Source of the DNA: a virus
Virus record (IMG/VR): IMGVR_UViG_3300037487_003269
Coordinates: 1 to 49,628 of that record
Length of the DNA: 49,628 nucleotides
Reading direction: 5' to 3' (one strand)
The first letter of the stretch is position 1. Every line of letters starts with the position of its first letter. Made by a program: the position numbers and the translations under genes. A model generated the notes under the pieces. It saw nothing but the letters and a program-made list of their open reading frames with translations, searched no databases and was not told where the DNA came from. Of this stretch, positions 1 through 6,673 are shown one piece after another.

Positions 1-573
1 AAGAACTACCGGAACGTCGTGGGGATCGACATCTTTAACGAACCCTACGGCCCAACGTGGGAAGTCTGGGCCGGTATGTCTGGGAGAGCCGGAAAAGCCA
101 TTTTGCGGGCTAATCCCTATGTCCTGGTCTTTGTCGAGGGGGTGGCAGGTGCAAGCCCTGCCGGTGGCTTTGGGCCATTCTGGGGGGAGAATCTGTTTGA
201 GGCCGGAGATAAGCCGGTTGATATCCCCAGCTCTAGGCTAGTCTACTCGCCGCACGTGTACGGTCCCAGTGTGGCGGGTCAGTCGTATTTCAACGAGCCA
301 CGGTTTCCTAACAACATGCCTAACATTTGGGATATGCACTTTGGTTACCTGCGGGAAGATCACCCGCTAGCAATTGGCGAATTTGGTGGGCGCTATCAGG
401 GACATGATCAAGTCTGGCAAGATGCGTTTGTCGCCTACATCAAACGCGAGGGAATTAAAAATTGGTTTTACTGGTCCCTTAATCCCAACTCGGGCGATAC
501 CGGGGGGATCTTACTGGACGACTGGAAGACGGTCGACCAGCGCAAGATGGACCTACTAAAGCGACTAATGTAA
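1..573 (+). CDS. glycoside hydrolase family 5 (endoglucanase-like), 3' fragment
   Basis: The reading frame is open from base 1, so the 5' part of the gene lies outside the window; 190 codons remain. The fragment has two GH5 signatures. The first is DIFNEP (Glu at fragment residue 14), which in the family is the acid/base catalyst. The second is IGEFGG (Glu at about residue 127), which in the family is the nucleophile. Between them SPHVYG (about 84-88) matches the conserved His-x-Tyr strand of the TIM barrel, and NWFYWSLNPNSGDTGGIL near the end matches the Trp-containing last strand. In this family such enzymes cleave beta-1,4-glucans or related polysaccharides. No carbohydrate-binding module follows. 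Whether it belongs to the phage (a polysaccharide depolymerase) or to flanking host DNA cannot be decided here. Confidence 0.9.
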   Translation, partial: KNYRNVVGIDIFNEPYGPTWEVWAGMSGRAGKAILRANPYVLVFVEGVAGASPAGGFGPFWGENLFEAGDKPVDIPSSRLVYSPHVYGPSVAGQSYFNEPRFPNNMPNIWDMHFGYLREDHPLAIGEFGGRYQGHDQVWQDAFVAYIKREGIKNWFYWSLNPNSGDTGGILLDDWKTVDQRKMDLLKRLM

Positions 574-589
574 CGGACAAGTGGCACAG

Positions 590-619
590 TGGCACAATTA
601 AGGGCCACTCGTTGTGCCC
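590..619 (+). terminator. possible stem-loop after the GH5 gene
   Basis: A 7-bp inverted repeat, GGCACAA (590-596) and TTGTGCC about 14 bases downstream, lies just after the GH5 stop codon. There is no T-run, so it may be an RNA 3'-end stem rather than a true intrinsic terminator. Confidence 0.3.
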
Positions 620-683
620 CAACGGTTACAGCCATTTTAGATGACGCAAAAATTGTCATAAATTGGCGTGAGTGGCACCAAAC

Positions 684-716
684 AAAAAAGGCCGGGGGTC
701 ATTATGGCCCCCAGCC
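684..716 (-). terminator. leftward intrinsic terminator
   Basis: Read on the minus strand, a GC-rich hairpin (GGCTGGGGG...CCCCCGGCC) is followed by six T residues. It sits immediately downstream of the leftward gene ending at 722, supporting that gene as real and separately transcribed. Confidence 0.8.
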
Positions 717-721
717 CTCGG

Positions 722-943
722 CTACTCGTTTCTGTATCTCCACCACTGCACAGCCTCGATGACTATGAGTAGTGCCCAGTTGACTACTAGCGGCCATAGG
801 CCGTAGTGCAGGGTATAGGCCAGCTTGATGACACTCCCAAGAAGTCCCAGCGCATGCAGCATCCCGCGATGCTTGACGAGAAAGCTTGAGACAAAAATGG
901 TAGTACCGAGCCACCCTAGAGCCGTCCATAGTGTTTCAGTCAC
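722..943 (-). CDS. small membrane protein resembling the CBU_0592 family
   Basis: A 73-residue protein that is almost entirely hydrophobic helices. The pattern LGWLGTTIFVSSFLV (residues 8-22), LGLLGS (32-37) and a GLWPLVVNW segment (49-57) resembles the small CBU_0592-type membrane proteins; the function of that family is unknown. The start is a GTG at 943 with a strong ribosome-binding site (GGAGGC) five bases upstream. It follows another tiny membrane-protein gene by 16 bases and ends at a leftward terminator, so the two form a separate leftward unit between the GH5 gene and the replication genes. The family assignment rests on remembered consensus only. Confidence 0.6.
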   Translation of the reverse strand: MTETLWTALGWLGTTIFVSSFLVKHRGMLHALGLLGSVIKLAYTLHYGLWPLVVNWALLIVIEAVQWWRYRNE

Positions 944-959
944 GGCGCCTCCGTGCTAG

Positions 960-1076
960 CTATTTACAGACTTTATCCAGAGCAGCCCAGCACGCGACAC
1001 CGACGACGCGGCAGCAGTAGCGGGCCGAAGTCCAGCCGACGCCAATGACAAAAACGGTCACAAAAAGTTCGACCAT
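960..1076 (-). CDS. 38-residue membrane peptide
   Basis: A short leftward gene starting at an ATG (1076) preceded by AAGAGGT. The product begins MVELFVTVFVIGVGW, one hydrophobic segment, followed by a Cys/Arg-containing tail ending DKVCK. It lies 16 bases upstream of the leftward gene at 722-943 and probably shares its transcript. No family recognised; support is the ribosome-binding site, the hydrophobic N-terminus and the operon-like spacing. Confidence 0.5.
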   Translation of the reverse strand: MVELFVTVFVIGVGWTSARYCCRVVGVACWAALDKVCK

Positions 1077-1224
1077 GTGTACCTCTTAAGTTTTGGTGTG
1101 AGATCATGATGAGGGCGGGTTAGCTCTCTTATTTTATCACGTCACCTGCATTTTATCCTACAAAACGCGGCATATCCTCACGCATAAAAACTGAAACCTT
1201 TACGGCTCAATGGTTACGCGAGTT

Positions 1225-1239
1225 ATTCACAAAGTGAAT
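1225..1239. promoter_or_regulatory. palindrome, candidate operator
   Basis: ATTCAC-AAA-GTGAAT is a perfect 6-bp inverted repeat with a 3-base centre, the usual size of a dimeric repressor site. It lies in the non-coding region between divergent transcription units, close to TTATAT (1243-1248). No second copy was noticed. Operator role is inference. Confidence 0.4.
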
Positions 1240-1410
1240 GGCTTATATCCCCTGATACTCAAGGGCTAGGTGGATATCTAAGAAGCGGTAAAAAAGTTCT
1301 TTCAAATTCGGGGCATGTAGTATTAAATGGCTCGGCAATCAAAACATTCAAAAGACTACACAGTGCGCAGGAATATTAGGAGAGTTGGCTGACTGTTTGG
1401 CCAGCGGATA

Positions 1411-1532
1411 AAAAGAAAGCCCCCAGCTTGCAACTGAAAGGGCATCGAAACAAACAATCAAAAGTCGATGAATAGGCACACCGAACTTACGATAGTTGCA
1501 GTTTCGATGCAAGAGTAAAAGCTAGCTGGGGG
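1411..1532 (-). ncRNA. candidate leftward structured small RNA upstream of the initiator gene
   Basis: Three perfect inverted repeats are interleaved. CCCCCAGCT (1420-1428) pairs with AGCTGGGGG (1524-1532). TGCAACT (1429-1435) pairs with AGTTGCA (1494-1500). GCATCGAAAC (1442-1451) pairs with GTTTCGATGC (1501-1510). The first pair encloses the other two, which cross each other, so they form either a pseudoknot or two mutually exclusive stems. On the minus strand the closing stem is followed by CTTTCTTTTT (1411-1419 complement), a terminator-like tail, so a leftward RNA of roughly 120 bases is the better reading. The position just upstream of an O-like gene recalls lambda oop RNA; that comparison is inference. 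On the plus strand the same repeats would fold in the initiator leader. Confidence 0.5.
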
Positions 1533-1557
1533 AGTAAAACGACATGGAGCGTCGTGC

Positions 1558-2619
1558 ATGCTTTCTCAGGGATACTGTAAATTCTCTCGCGGTTGGAAAC
1601 ACGAGCCACGCTCACCGTTCTACGGCGCGAAGTATCGTAACTATTACGAGGTGTGGCGGGAGCTATGCGAACAAGCTGGCTTCTCCAACGACTTTGGAAT
1701 GACTCTCGGTTTGGTCAGCATCACCGTATCTGAACTTGCCGACGCCGTCGGGGTTCCTCATCGCTCTTGTCTCAACGCCATCAAGTGGATAGCGGGGCAG
1801 GGTCTGATTGAAATTGTGAGAAGCCAGCCCAGTCTCTCGATTGCCATTAGTCGGTACGAAAAGCTCAATTGCCTAAAGCTGTATTTTGGCTGGGAATCGA
1901 CACCTGACGAAATGGCTGAAACATCTGGCGCATTGGTTTCGCCCTATGAAAATAGGGTTAATATCACTCAAACCGAAACTGAAAAAACATCTGGCGCATG
2001 GAAATCCATACCTAACGATCTTGAATCGTTGGCAAATATGGAATGTGAAAAAACCATCTGGCGTATGCCAAAAACATCTGGCGTCTATCTGGCGCATGAC
2101 GAGGGGGGGTTAATGGCGCGTAATCACAGGAAAAAAGAAGGGGTCGAAAAAACATCTGGCGTGCATCTGGCGCACAAAACGGACGTTCTTAAGAATAGAG
2201 AAGAGAATACAACTACTCTAAAGAGTAGTAGTAGGCGGCTCGCGCAAAGGCGCAAGCCTACCCGGACACCGACAAGTGAGGAAATTCAATTAGCCACATT
2301 CTGGCACGAAGTAATCACAAGCCGGAGTAAGTCGAATCTCATCACCGTTGATGAGCAGGTCGACGGTCTTATTTCTTTTGTCGACAAAACCAAGGTCAGT
2401 ACCGACCTCATCCGGGAGGTACTTACCTGGGCAGCAACCAACAAGTATTGGGTAAAGCAAGTAAGGTGCTTGGCCGAGCTTTACTTACCCTCTAGGCAGT
2501 CGAAGTCGGTTAGGCGTTTTCAGGCGATGGTCGATGACTGGGAGTACCAGCAAGAGGCCAGCGCCAAGAAGAAGTCCGAGCAACCAAAGGTATCGAAGTG
2601 GGCTGGGGATATTATTTAA
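1558..2619 (+). CDS. lambda-O-like replication initiator with in-gene origin
   Basis: A 353-residue protein. Residues about 53-88 (ITVSELADAVGVPHRSCL then GLIEIV) form a winged helix-turn-helix like those of phage O/DnaD-type initiators. Residues 122-205 are low in complexity because they are encoded by DNA repeats read in all three frames. Residues about 228-330 are a helical domain, and the tail is Lys/Gln-rich. The next gene is a DnaB-family helicase, the expected partner. The start at 1558 has GGAG eight bases upstream, and an in-frame stop at 1516 rules out a longer form with ATG or GTG. By analogy with lambda O, it should bind the iterons inside its own gene and recruit the helicase; this is inferred from architecture, not from a strong family match. 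Confidence 0.7.
   Translation: MLSQGYCKFSRGWKHEPRSPFYGAKYRNYYEVWRELCEQAGFSNDFGMTLGLVSITVSELADAVGVPHRSCLNAIKWIAGQGLIEIVRSQPSLSIAISRYEKLNCLKLYFGWESTPDEMAETSGALVSPYENRVNITQTETEKTSGAWKSIPNDLESLANMECEKTIWRMPKTSGVYLAHDEGGLMARNHRKKEGVEKTSGVHLAHKTDVLKNREENTTTLKSSSRRLAQRRKPTRTPTSEEIQLATFWHEVITSRSKSNLITVDEQVDGLISFVDKTKVSTDLIREVLTWAATNKYWVKQVRCLAELYLPSRQSKSVRRFQAMVDDWEYQQEASAKKKSEQPKVSKWAGDII
1921..2229. other. probable phage replication origin: iterons, AT-rich segment, inverted repeat
   Basis: Seven direct copies of ATCTGGCG (usually within ACATCTGGCGCATGG) start at 1923, 1989, 2056, 2076, 2087, 2154 and 2165. The offsets are 66, 67, 20, 11, 67 and 11. They are read in all three codon phases (Thr-Ser-Gly, Ile-Trp-Arg and Leu-Ala), so the DNA rather than the protein is conserved. 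To the right lie a purine/AT-rich stretch (about 2176-2211) and a perfect 8-bp inverted repeat, ACTACTCT-AA-AGAGTAGT (2212-2229). The order of iterons, AT-rich tract and palindrome inside an initiator gene matches the known lambda origin inside gene O. Confidence 0.75.
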
Positions 2620-2641
2620 CATTCAGTGGGAGCGAAACATC

Positions 2642-3928
2642 ATGCTAGACGCGGAACAACTTTTAATCAGTGAGACGTTGAAAAACCCAGAGCTCTTGGA
2701 GACGTTCATCGGCGAGGGGATAAAAGCCTCGTCCTTCTTTCGGGACGACTGCCGGGAGATATGGAAGGCCATTATCACGAGTCCGCAGGAGAACGGCAAG
2801 TTTGACTCGATGTTGACCCTCCAGCGATTGCCCCAGGAACTATTTTCTTTGGGAGCCGCCTACCTTGTAGAAGACTCGACGACTCAAAATCTGGTCGCCT
2901 TGGCCCGCGAAGTTGTCACGGGTGATAAGGCTCGCAGAGCGGCGCTGCTTGCATCGGCTGCGGTCAGAGAACTAACAGCTAGAAAAGTGGGCGACTCTAT
3001 TGGCCCAATCATTGCCAAGCTGGAGGCAGATTTAAACAGCCTAAAGATTTCCGATGCTGACGTGGCCGAGCGCCGGGGTACTGAGGTGATCTCGGAGATT
3101 ATGGAAGACTTTGACGCGCTCATAAAGGGCGAAGCTCCACCGCGCATCACGACGGGATTTCCAAAGCTCGACAAGATCCTTGGGGGCGGCTTTAACCGGG
3201 GAGAGTATTCCATTCTGGCAGCGCGTACCGGGGTCGGGAAGACTACGGCAGCGCTTTGGATGGCATCGTCGGCTGCTATTGCTGGCCATAAGACGCTCTA
3301 TGTCACGGTCGAGATGAAAGCCAAGAAGCTACTAGCGAAGGCCATTGCCTCGCACGGTGGGCTAAGTCTGTCGAAGTACCATACGGCTGACTGGACCCAG
3401 GAGGACCAAGACAGATTCCACAACGGGGCTAATAAGATCCTTCTCGGGGATAATTTGTATTTCCTCGACAACTCTAGGCGCTCAATTGAGCGGGTTATGT
3501 CTCGCGCCAAGTTCATGAAGCGAACTGGCGGGCTAGATTTCCTGGTGATTGACTATGTGCAGCAGTTTAAAACATCGAACCGGCACGCTAAGCGCAACGA
3601 GATGATGCTAGAGATTTCCGCCATGATGCAGGAGCTGGCTAAGGATCTGGATATCGGTGTCCTATGCCTGGCCCAGCTCAACCGCGATGCTGCCAAGTCT
3701 GAATTTCCCGTTGCCTACCAGATCAAGGACTCGGGCGACTTTGAGCAAGACGCCGACGCGGTCATCTTGGTGCATAAGTTCCTGGGCGATGACCACCGAC
3801 CTACGGGCAATTACGCCATGATTGTCGAGAAGGTGAGAGACGGGCGCAGCAACGTCATGTTTCACCTGGAAGGCCGTCACGACATTGGCCGTCTGATAGA
3901 GATCGAGGGTAATGACATAGATGTATGA
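2642..3928 (+). CDS. DnaB-family replicative helicase
   Basis: A 428-residue protein with the layout of replicative helicases. An N-terminal helical domain (about 1-110) is followed by a linker, then TTGFPKLDKILGGGF (170-184) leading into the RecA-like ATPase. Walker A is AARTGVGKT (193-201). Walker B is LVIDYVQQ (301-308), with the catalytic-type Asp at 304. Downstream, LAQLNRDAA and DSGDFEQDADAVI are the DnaB C-terminal signatures. It would unwind DNA at the fork as a hexamer. I chose ATG 2642, with GGGAG nine bases upstream, over the upstream start at 2534, which would overlap the initiator gene by 86 bases. No separate loader gene was recognised. Confidence 0.92.
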   Translation: MLDAEQLLISETLKNPELLETFIGEGIKASSFFRDDCREIWKAIITSPQENGKFDSMLTLQRLPQELFSLGAAYLVEDSTTQNLVALAREVVTGDKARRAALLASAAVRELTARKVGDSIGPIIAKLEADLNSLKISDADVAERRGTEVISEIMEDFDALIKGEAPPRITTGFPKLDKILGGGFNRGEYSILAARTGVGKTTAALWMASSAAIAGHKTLYVTVEMKAKKLLAKAIASHGGLSLSKYHTADWTQEDQDRFHNGANKILLGDNLYFLDNSRRSIERVMSRAKFMKRTGGLDFLVIDYVQQFKTSNRHAKRNEMMLEISAMMQELAKDLDIGVLCLAQLNRDAAKSEFPVAYQIKDSGDFEQDADAVILVHKFLGDDHRPTGNYAMIVEKVRDGRSNVMFHLEGRHDIGRLIEIEGNDIDV

Positions 3929-4084
3929 CGGGAATAGGCCATGAGATAGCTGCAAATGGCCCTAGAATCGACGCTAACAGGCAAACCATAGCGAGATAGC
4001 GGACTGGGCCAGAAATCGATTGCAGAGCATGGCTCCATAGGTTTAAATTGATTTTACTCAAACATTGAAAGAGCGAGGGGCAAC

Positions 4085-4474
4085 ATGCAGCTTAAAGAGC
4101 GCCAGATTTGGAAGACAAGAGGTGGTTACCGAGTATCTGTTTATTTTGTAGGCAGTGAGCAGGCAGCTATTGGCTCGGCCTCGGGCTGTCAGTCACTCAC
4201 GCCCGGGAGTGGCCATGTCTTGTACGTCGGTCTCGACGGCAAAGCTTTGGGCTACGACCGTGAAGAGTTCGACCTCGTTGAATATCTTGGTTACGAGATT
4301 GATCTATCTAATCGTGAGGGCGTTCAATGTTTTGGCTTATGGATTAACGACTGTCTCAAAAGCCTATCGGCAGTCTCGGACGATAAAGCGAAGCCCGCGA
4401 TTGATAACATGCGCTCGCGTATCAAAGAGATATGCGAGGGATATCCTAACGGCCTGCCGCTAACTCACGAGTGA
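4085..4474 (+). CDS. hypothetical early protein, 129 aa
   Basis: No family recognised. It has an N-terminal beta-rich half (RQIWKTRGGYRVSVYFVGSE), followed by an acidic and then a helical half with Arg/Lys. The start ATG has GAGGGG a few bases upstream. The end of the gene and its link to the next (coding LTHE, stop, GAGAGCAATATG) closely resemble the end of the following gene (LTHK, stop, GAGGACAACATG), so this junction is a repeated module. It lies 156 bases after the helicase gene and begins a run of small early genes. Confidence 0.7.
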   Translation: MQLKERQIWKTRGGYRVSVYFVGSEQAAIGSASGCQSLTPGSGHVLYVGLDGKALGYDREEFDLVEYLGYEIDLSNREGVQCFGLWINDCLKSLSAVSDDKAKPAIDNMRSRIKEICEGYPNGLPLTHE

Positions 4475-4481
4475 GAGCAAT

Positions 4482-4964
4482 ATGATGACGGATAAAGAAC
4501 TGCGTCGATTAGACATGTATATGGGCGGGGAGATCGCCAAAAGGTGGCCGCTGCGTTACCGCAACCGCCGTAGTGGTATGTGGATTTTCACCTTGCCAAG
4601 CGGAAACCTTAGTAATCTTCGTCTTTACGAATATCACCATCCGAAGATGCACCAAGTCAGTGTTGTCCGCGTCAGTGATATATTTTCAATTCCAGCGTCA
4701 GTTGAAGACCCTTACATAAACACCAAGGCCAAGCCAAAATTAAAGCTTAGCTTTCTTCCCGAAGAGGCCGAGCTAGTCATTCCGTGGGCGCTTGACAATT
4801 ACGTTGCTAAGAGTGGTGACTATCCGGCGTTTATGGCTGAGCATTGGAAAGGAAACTTCGAGGAAGACAACGACGGGTATTTCTGGAGTCAATCGGCTTG
4901 GGATAAGGCGAGGCTAACGAGCCTAGCGTTGACGGCATCCCAGATGTCACTAACCCACAAGTGA
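4482..4964 (+). CDS. hypothetical early protein, 160 aa
   Basis: No family recognised. It is rich in Tyr, Trp and Arg near the N-terminus (MYMGGEIAKRWPLRYRNRRS) with a mixed alpha/beta pattern. Two ATG codons in tandem open the gene after GTGAGAG. It shares its 3' junction sequence with the preceding gene and is followed eight bases later by the next one, so the early genes here are probably one operon. Confidence 0.7.
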   Translation: MMTDKELRRLDMYMGGEIAKRWPLRYRNRRSGMWIFTLPSGNLSNLRLYEYHHPKMHQVSVVRVSDIFSIPASVEDPYINTKAKPKLKLSFLPEEAELVIPWALDNYVAKSGDYPAFMAEHWKGNFEEDNDGYFWSQSAWDKARLTSLALTASQMSLTHK

Positions 4965-4971
4965 GGACAAC

Positions 4972-5214
4972 ATGGACGAAGAGCTAAGGGCTAAACTCAA
5001 TCAAGCTTATGAAACGGTGCGTCTGGCGTGGTGCCTCAGTGATGACGATATCGAAGAGCTGTTTATCAATCGCGGTTGCGACTCTGCGAAGTTCATGGCG
5101 ATCAAGCGCAACTGGGGATTTTTCGAGGCGATGATGGCCGTGCCTGAGTGTGAGCGTTTAATCCTGATGGAGTTCGCCTATGAGCATTTCAGAACCTATG
5201 AGAAAGAGGTTTAG
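4972..5214 (+). CDS. hypothetical early protein, 80 aa
   Basis: A small, mostly helical and acidic protein (LSDDDIEELFINRGCD near residues 22-38) of unknown role. It begins with the leader GAGGACAAC before ATG, a ribosome-binding sequence reused before several other genes of this phage (for example at 7213). It ends two bases before the first member of a tandem paralogous pair. Confidence 0.65.
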   Translation: MDEELRAKLNQAYETVRLAWCLSDDDIEELFINRGCDSAKFMAIKRNWGFFEAMMAVPECERLILMEFAYEHFRTYEKEV

Positions 5215-5216
5215 GC

Positions 5217-5495
5217 ATGAATATTATTGATGCGATTAAGAGTGGTAAGAGATTTCGGCGAATAGCCTGGAAAATTAGCGACTGGGTAAGCCAAGACTGG
5301 GACGATTGGTGGTTAAGATTAACTCGCGAGGATGTGAAAGCCGAGGATTGGGAAGTCGAGGAAGTTAGCTGCTATGCCGGATCTGCCATGATTACCCGCG
5401 AGCAGTTTGATAAAGCTTGGCACAATGCGTTTACGTCTAATGAGCCATACGGGAACCTGTCTCGCGACGAGTTGGCAAAAGAGCTTGGCCTATGA
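5217..5495 (+). CDS. small phage protein, first of a tandem paralogous pair
   Basis: A 92-residue protein. It shares with the next gene the N-terminus MNIIxAIKSGxRFRR, a central DDWE/EDWEVE block, the motif MITREQFDxA, and the end LAKELGL or LTKELGL. The layout (AIKSG-hydrophobic-Arg-Arg, then an acidic DW strand) is common in small phage proteins and faintly resembles DUF2829, the family that contains the Thoeris inhibitor Tad2. The resemblance is too weak to assign function. It overlaps the next gene by ATGA. Confidence 0.7.
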   Translation: MNIIDAIKSGKRFRRIAWKISDWVSQDWDDWWLRLTREDVKAEDWEVEEVSCYAGSAMITREQFDKAWHNAFTSNEPYGNLSRDELAKELGL

Positions 5496-5767
5496 ACATC
5501 ATTGAAGCGATTAAGAGCGGCAGAAGGTTTAGGCGTAAGGGTTTGGACGATTACATGTTTGTTGATAGTGACTATTTTTTAAATAACCTAGACTCAATAA
5601 AGCGAGAATTTCTATCAGCCGACGATTGGGAAATCGAATCAGCGCCAGTGATGATTACTCGCGAGCAGTTTGATGCGGCTTTTGAGAAGGCTCTGGATGA
5701 TTCAGCGATAAAGGGATTGGATTGCCTCGCGCTGCATCATTGCCTGACCAAGGAGCTTGGCCTATGA
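5492..5767 (+). CDS. small phage protein, second of a tandem paralogous pair
   Basis: A 91-residue paralogue of the preceding gene: MNIIEAIKSGRRFRRKG at the start, SADDWEIES in the middle, VMITREQFDAAFEKA near residue 50, and TKELGL at the end. The middle has diverged. This suggests duplication followed by specialisation of the central part. It is translationally coupled on both sides by ATGA overlaps. Confidence 0.7.
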   Translation: MNIIEAIKSGRRFRRKGLDDYMFVDSDYFLNNLDSIKREFLSADDWEIESAPVMITREQFDAAFEKALDDSAIKGLDCLALHHCLTKELGL

Positions 5768-6024
5768 AAGCCACCCTTACTTTTACGCTCCCAGAAGAAA
5801 GCGAAGACTTCGACTATGCACGGATGGGGGCCGATGCCTTCTCGGCTCTCGTCGATGTGCGCGGGTCGATCTTTAGGCCAGCACGGAAGCACGGCTATAG
5901 CGACCAGGAAATTGACGGCCTGATAGCAAAGCTGGGCGACGACGCCACGGAACTTATCAGATTGCTGGAGCACCGTTTTAGCGCAATTCTTTACGATCAC
6001 AATATTGAGCCATTTTTTCGGTGA
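5764..6024 (+). CDS. phage protein with MKATLTFTLPEE N-terminus, unknown function
   Basis: An 86-residue acidic protein. Its N-terminus MKATLTFTLPEESEDF matches a widespread group of small phage proteins of unknown function that begin with a beta strand followed by LPEE. The rest is helical (SDQEIDGLIAKLGDDATELIRLLEHRF). The ATG overlaps the stop of the previous gene (ATGA), preferred over the start at 5722 inside that gene. A strong terminator follows, closing the early operon. Confidence 0.7.
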   Translation: MKATLTFTLPEESEDFDYARMGADAFSALVDVRGSIFRPARKHGYSDQEIDGLIAKLGDDATELIRLLEHRFSAILYDHNIEPFFR

Positions 6025-6041
6025 TCAAAATATCTGCTCCC

Positions 6042-6070
6042 AACCCTGGCCTTCTGCCGGGGTTTTTTTT
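6042..6070 (+). terminator. intrinsic terminator of the early operon
   Basis: AACCCTGGC-CTTCT-GCCGGGGTT forms a 9-bp stem with one G.U pair and is followed directly by eight T residues. Confidence 0.9.
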
Positions 6071-6201
6071 GAGTTCGGTTCCCGGTTTTAGTCCGTGGAA
6101 GTCCGAGCACGTCCAGCCGTGGGGGTAACTGGGACGCAAATTTGCCAATTTAAGTTCCAGACAGGTATGATGGGGTATGCATCAGGGGGAGTGGTGGGGG
6201 T

Positions 6202-6351
6202 ATGGCTCAGGCGTCATCGGCGTTTGTTCTGCTGTTTGCCGTTATTTTAATGATGGCCTTCATTGGCATTGCCCTAATCACGACGGTAGTCTTAGCGGCT
6301 ATGAGTATTTATAAACGAGTAAAAGAGCAGCATCATGAAGTGGGCAAGTAA
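6202..6351 (+). CDS. 49-residue membrane protein
   Basis: A short gene with ATG at 6202 after a run of G-rich sequence (GTGGTGGGGGT). The product has one long hydrophobic stretch (about residues 7-34), followed by a basic tail (YKRVKEQHHEVGK), so N-out/C-in topology is likely. It overlaps the next gene by 17 bases. Unknown function; it could be a holin-like or exclusion protein, but nothing in the context decides that. Confidence 0.55.
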   Translation: MAQASSAFVLLFAVILMMAFIGIALITTVVLAAMSIYKRVKEQHHEVGK

Positions 6352-6604
6352 GGTCGGCGAGAAGGGTCATGTCGAAGCCTGGATGATCATCGACAACGTC
6401 CACCCACCGACCTGGGTTGTCGCTGAGATGACGACCGGCACGCGGCAAATTACGCGCTCCAGAAGCGGCAAGCTTCGCTGTCTACGCCACGAGACTAATC
6501 ACTGGCGCGACTGTGAGCCGGGATCTTGGATCGTCAAGAATAAGCGCGGCTACATAATCAATATGTCTCAAGATCAATTCTCCAGGCTCTACACCCCGGC
6601 ATGA
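6335..6604 (+). CDS. hypothetical protein, 89 aa
   Basis: A basic protein with several Trp residues (KWASKVGEKG at the start, HWRDCEPGSWIVKN near residues 52-66). It looks like a small beta-rich protein that could bind nucleic acid, but no family is recognised. It starts inside the preceding membrane-protein gene and is followed by 69 bases before the nuclease gene. Confidence 0.6.
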   Translation: MKWASKVGEKGHVEAWMIIDNVHPPTWVVAEMTTGTRQITRSRSGKLRCLRHETNHWRDCEPGSWIVKNKRGYIINMSQDQFSRLYTPA

Positions 6605-6673
6605 TCTCTTTACTCTCCCGCAAAAATCAGGCACGGTGATTTTACCTAATCCAACATTATATCGGGGATCATC

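Larger units (their letters stand above)
1077..1557. other. 480-base non-coding region before the replication genes
   Basis: No convincing gene on either strand. It contains a perfect palindrome (1225-1239) and a large set of nested and crossing inverted repeats (1420-1532), described separately. It separates the leftward small membrane genes from the rightward replication operon, so promoters in both directions are expected here, but no consensus -35/-10 pair could be assigned. Confidence 0.6.

Noticed and set aside
2534-2641. Longer helicase start at 2534
   Set aside because: It overlaps the initiator gene by 86 bases, adds a basic low-complexity extension absent from DnaB proteins, and the ATG at 2642 has its own ribosome-binding site.
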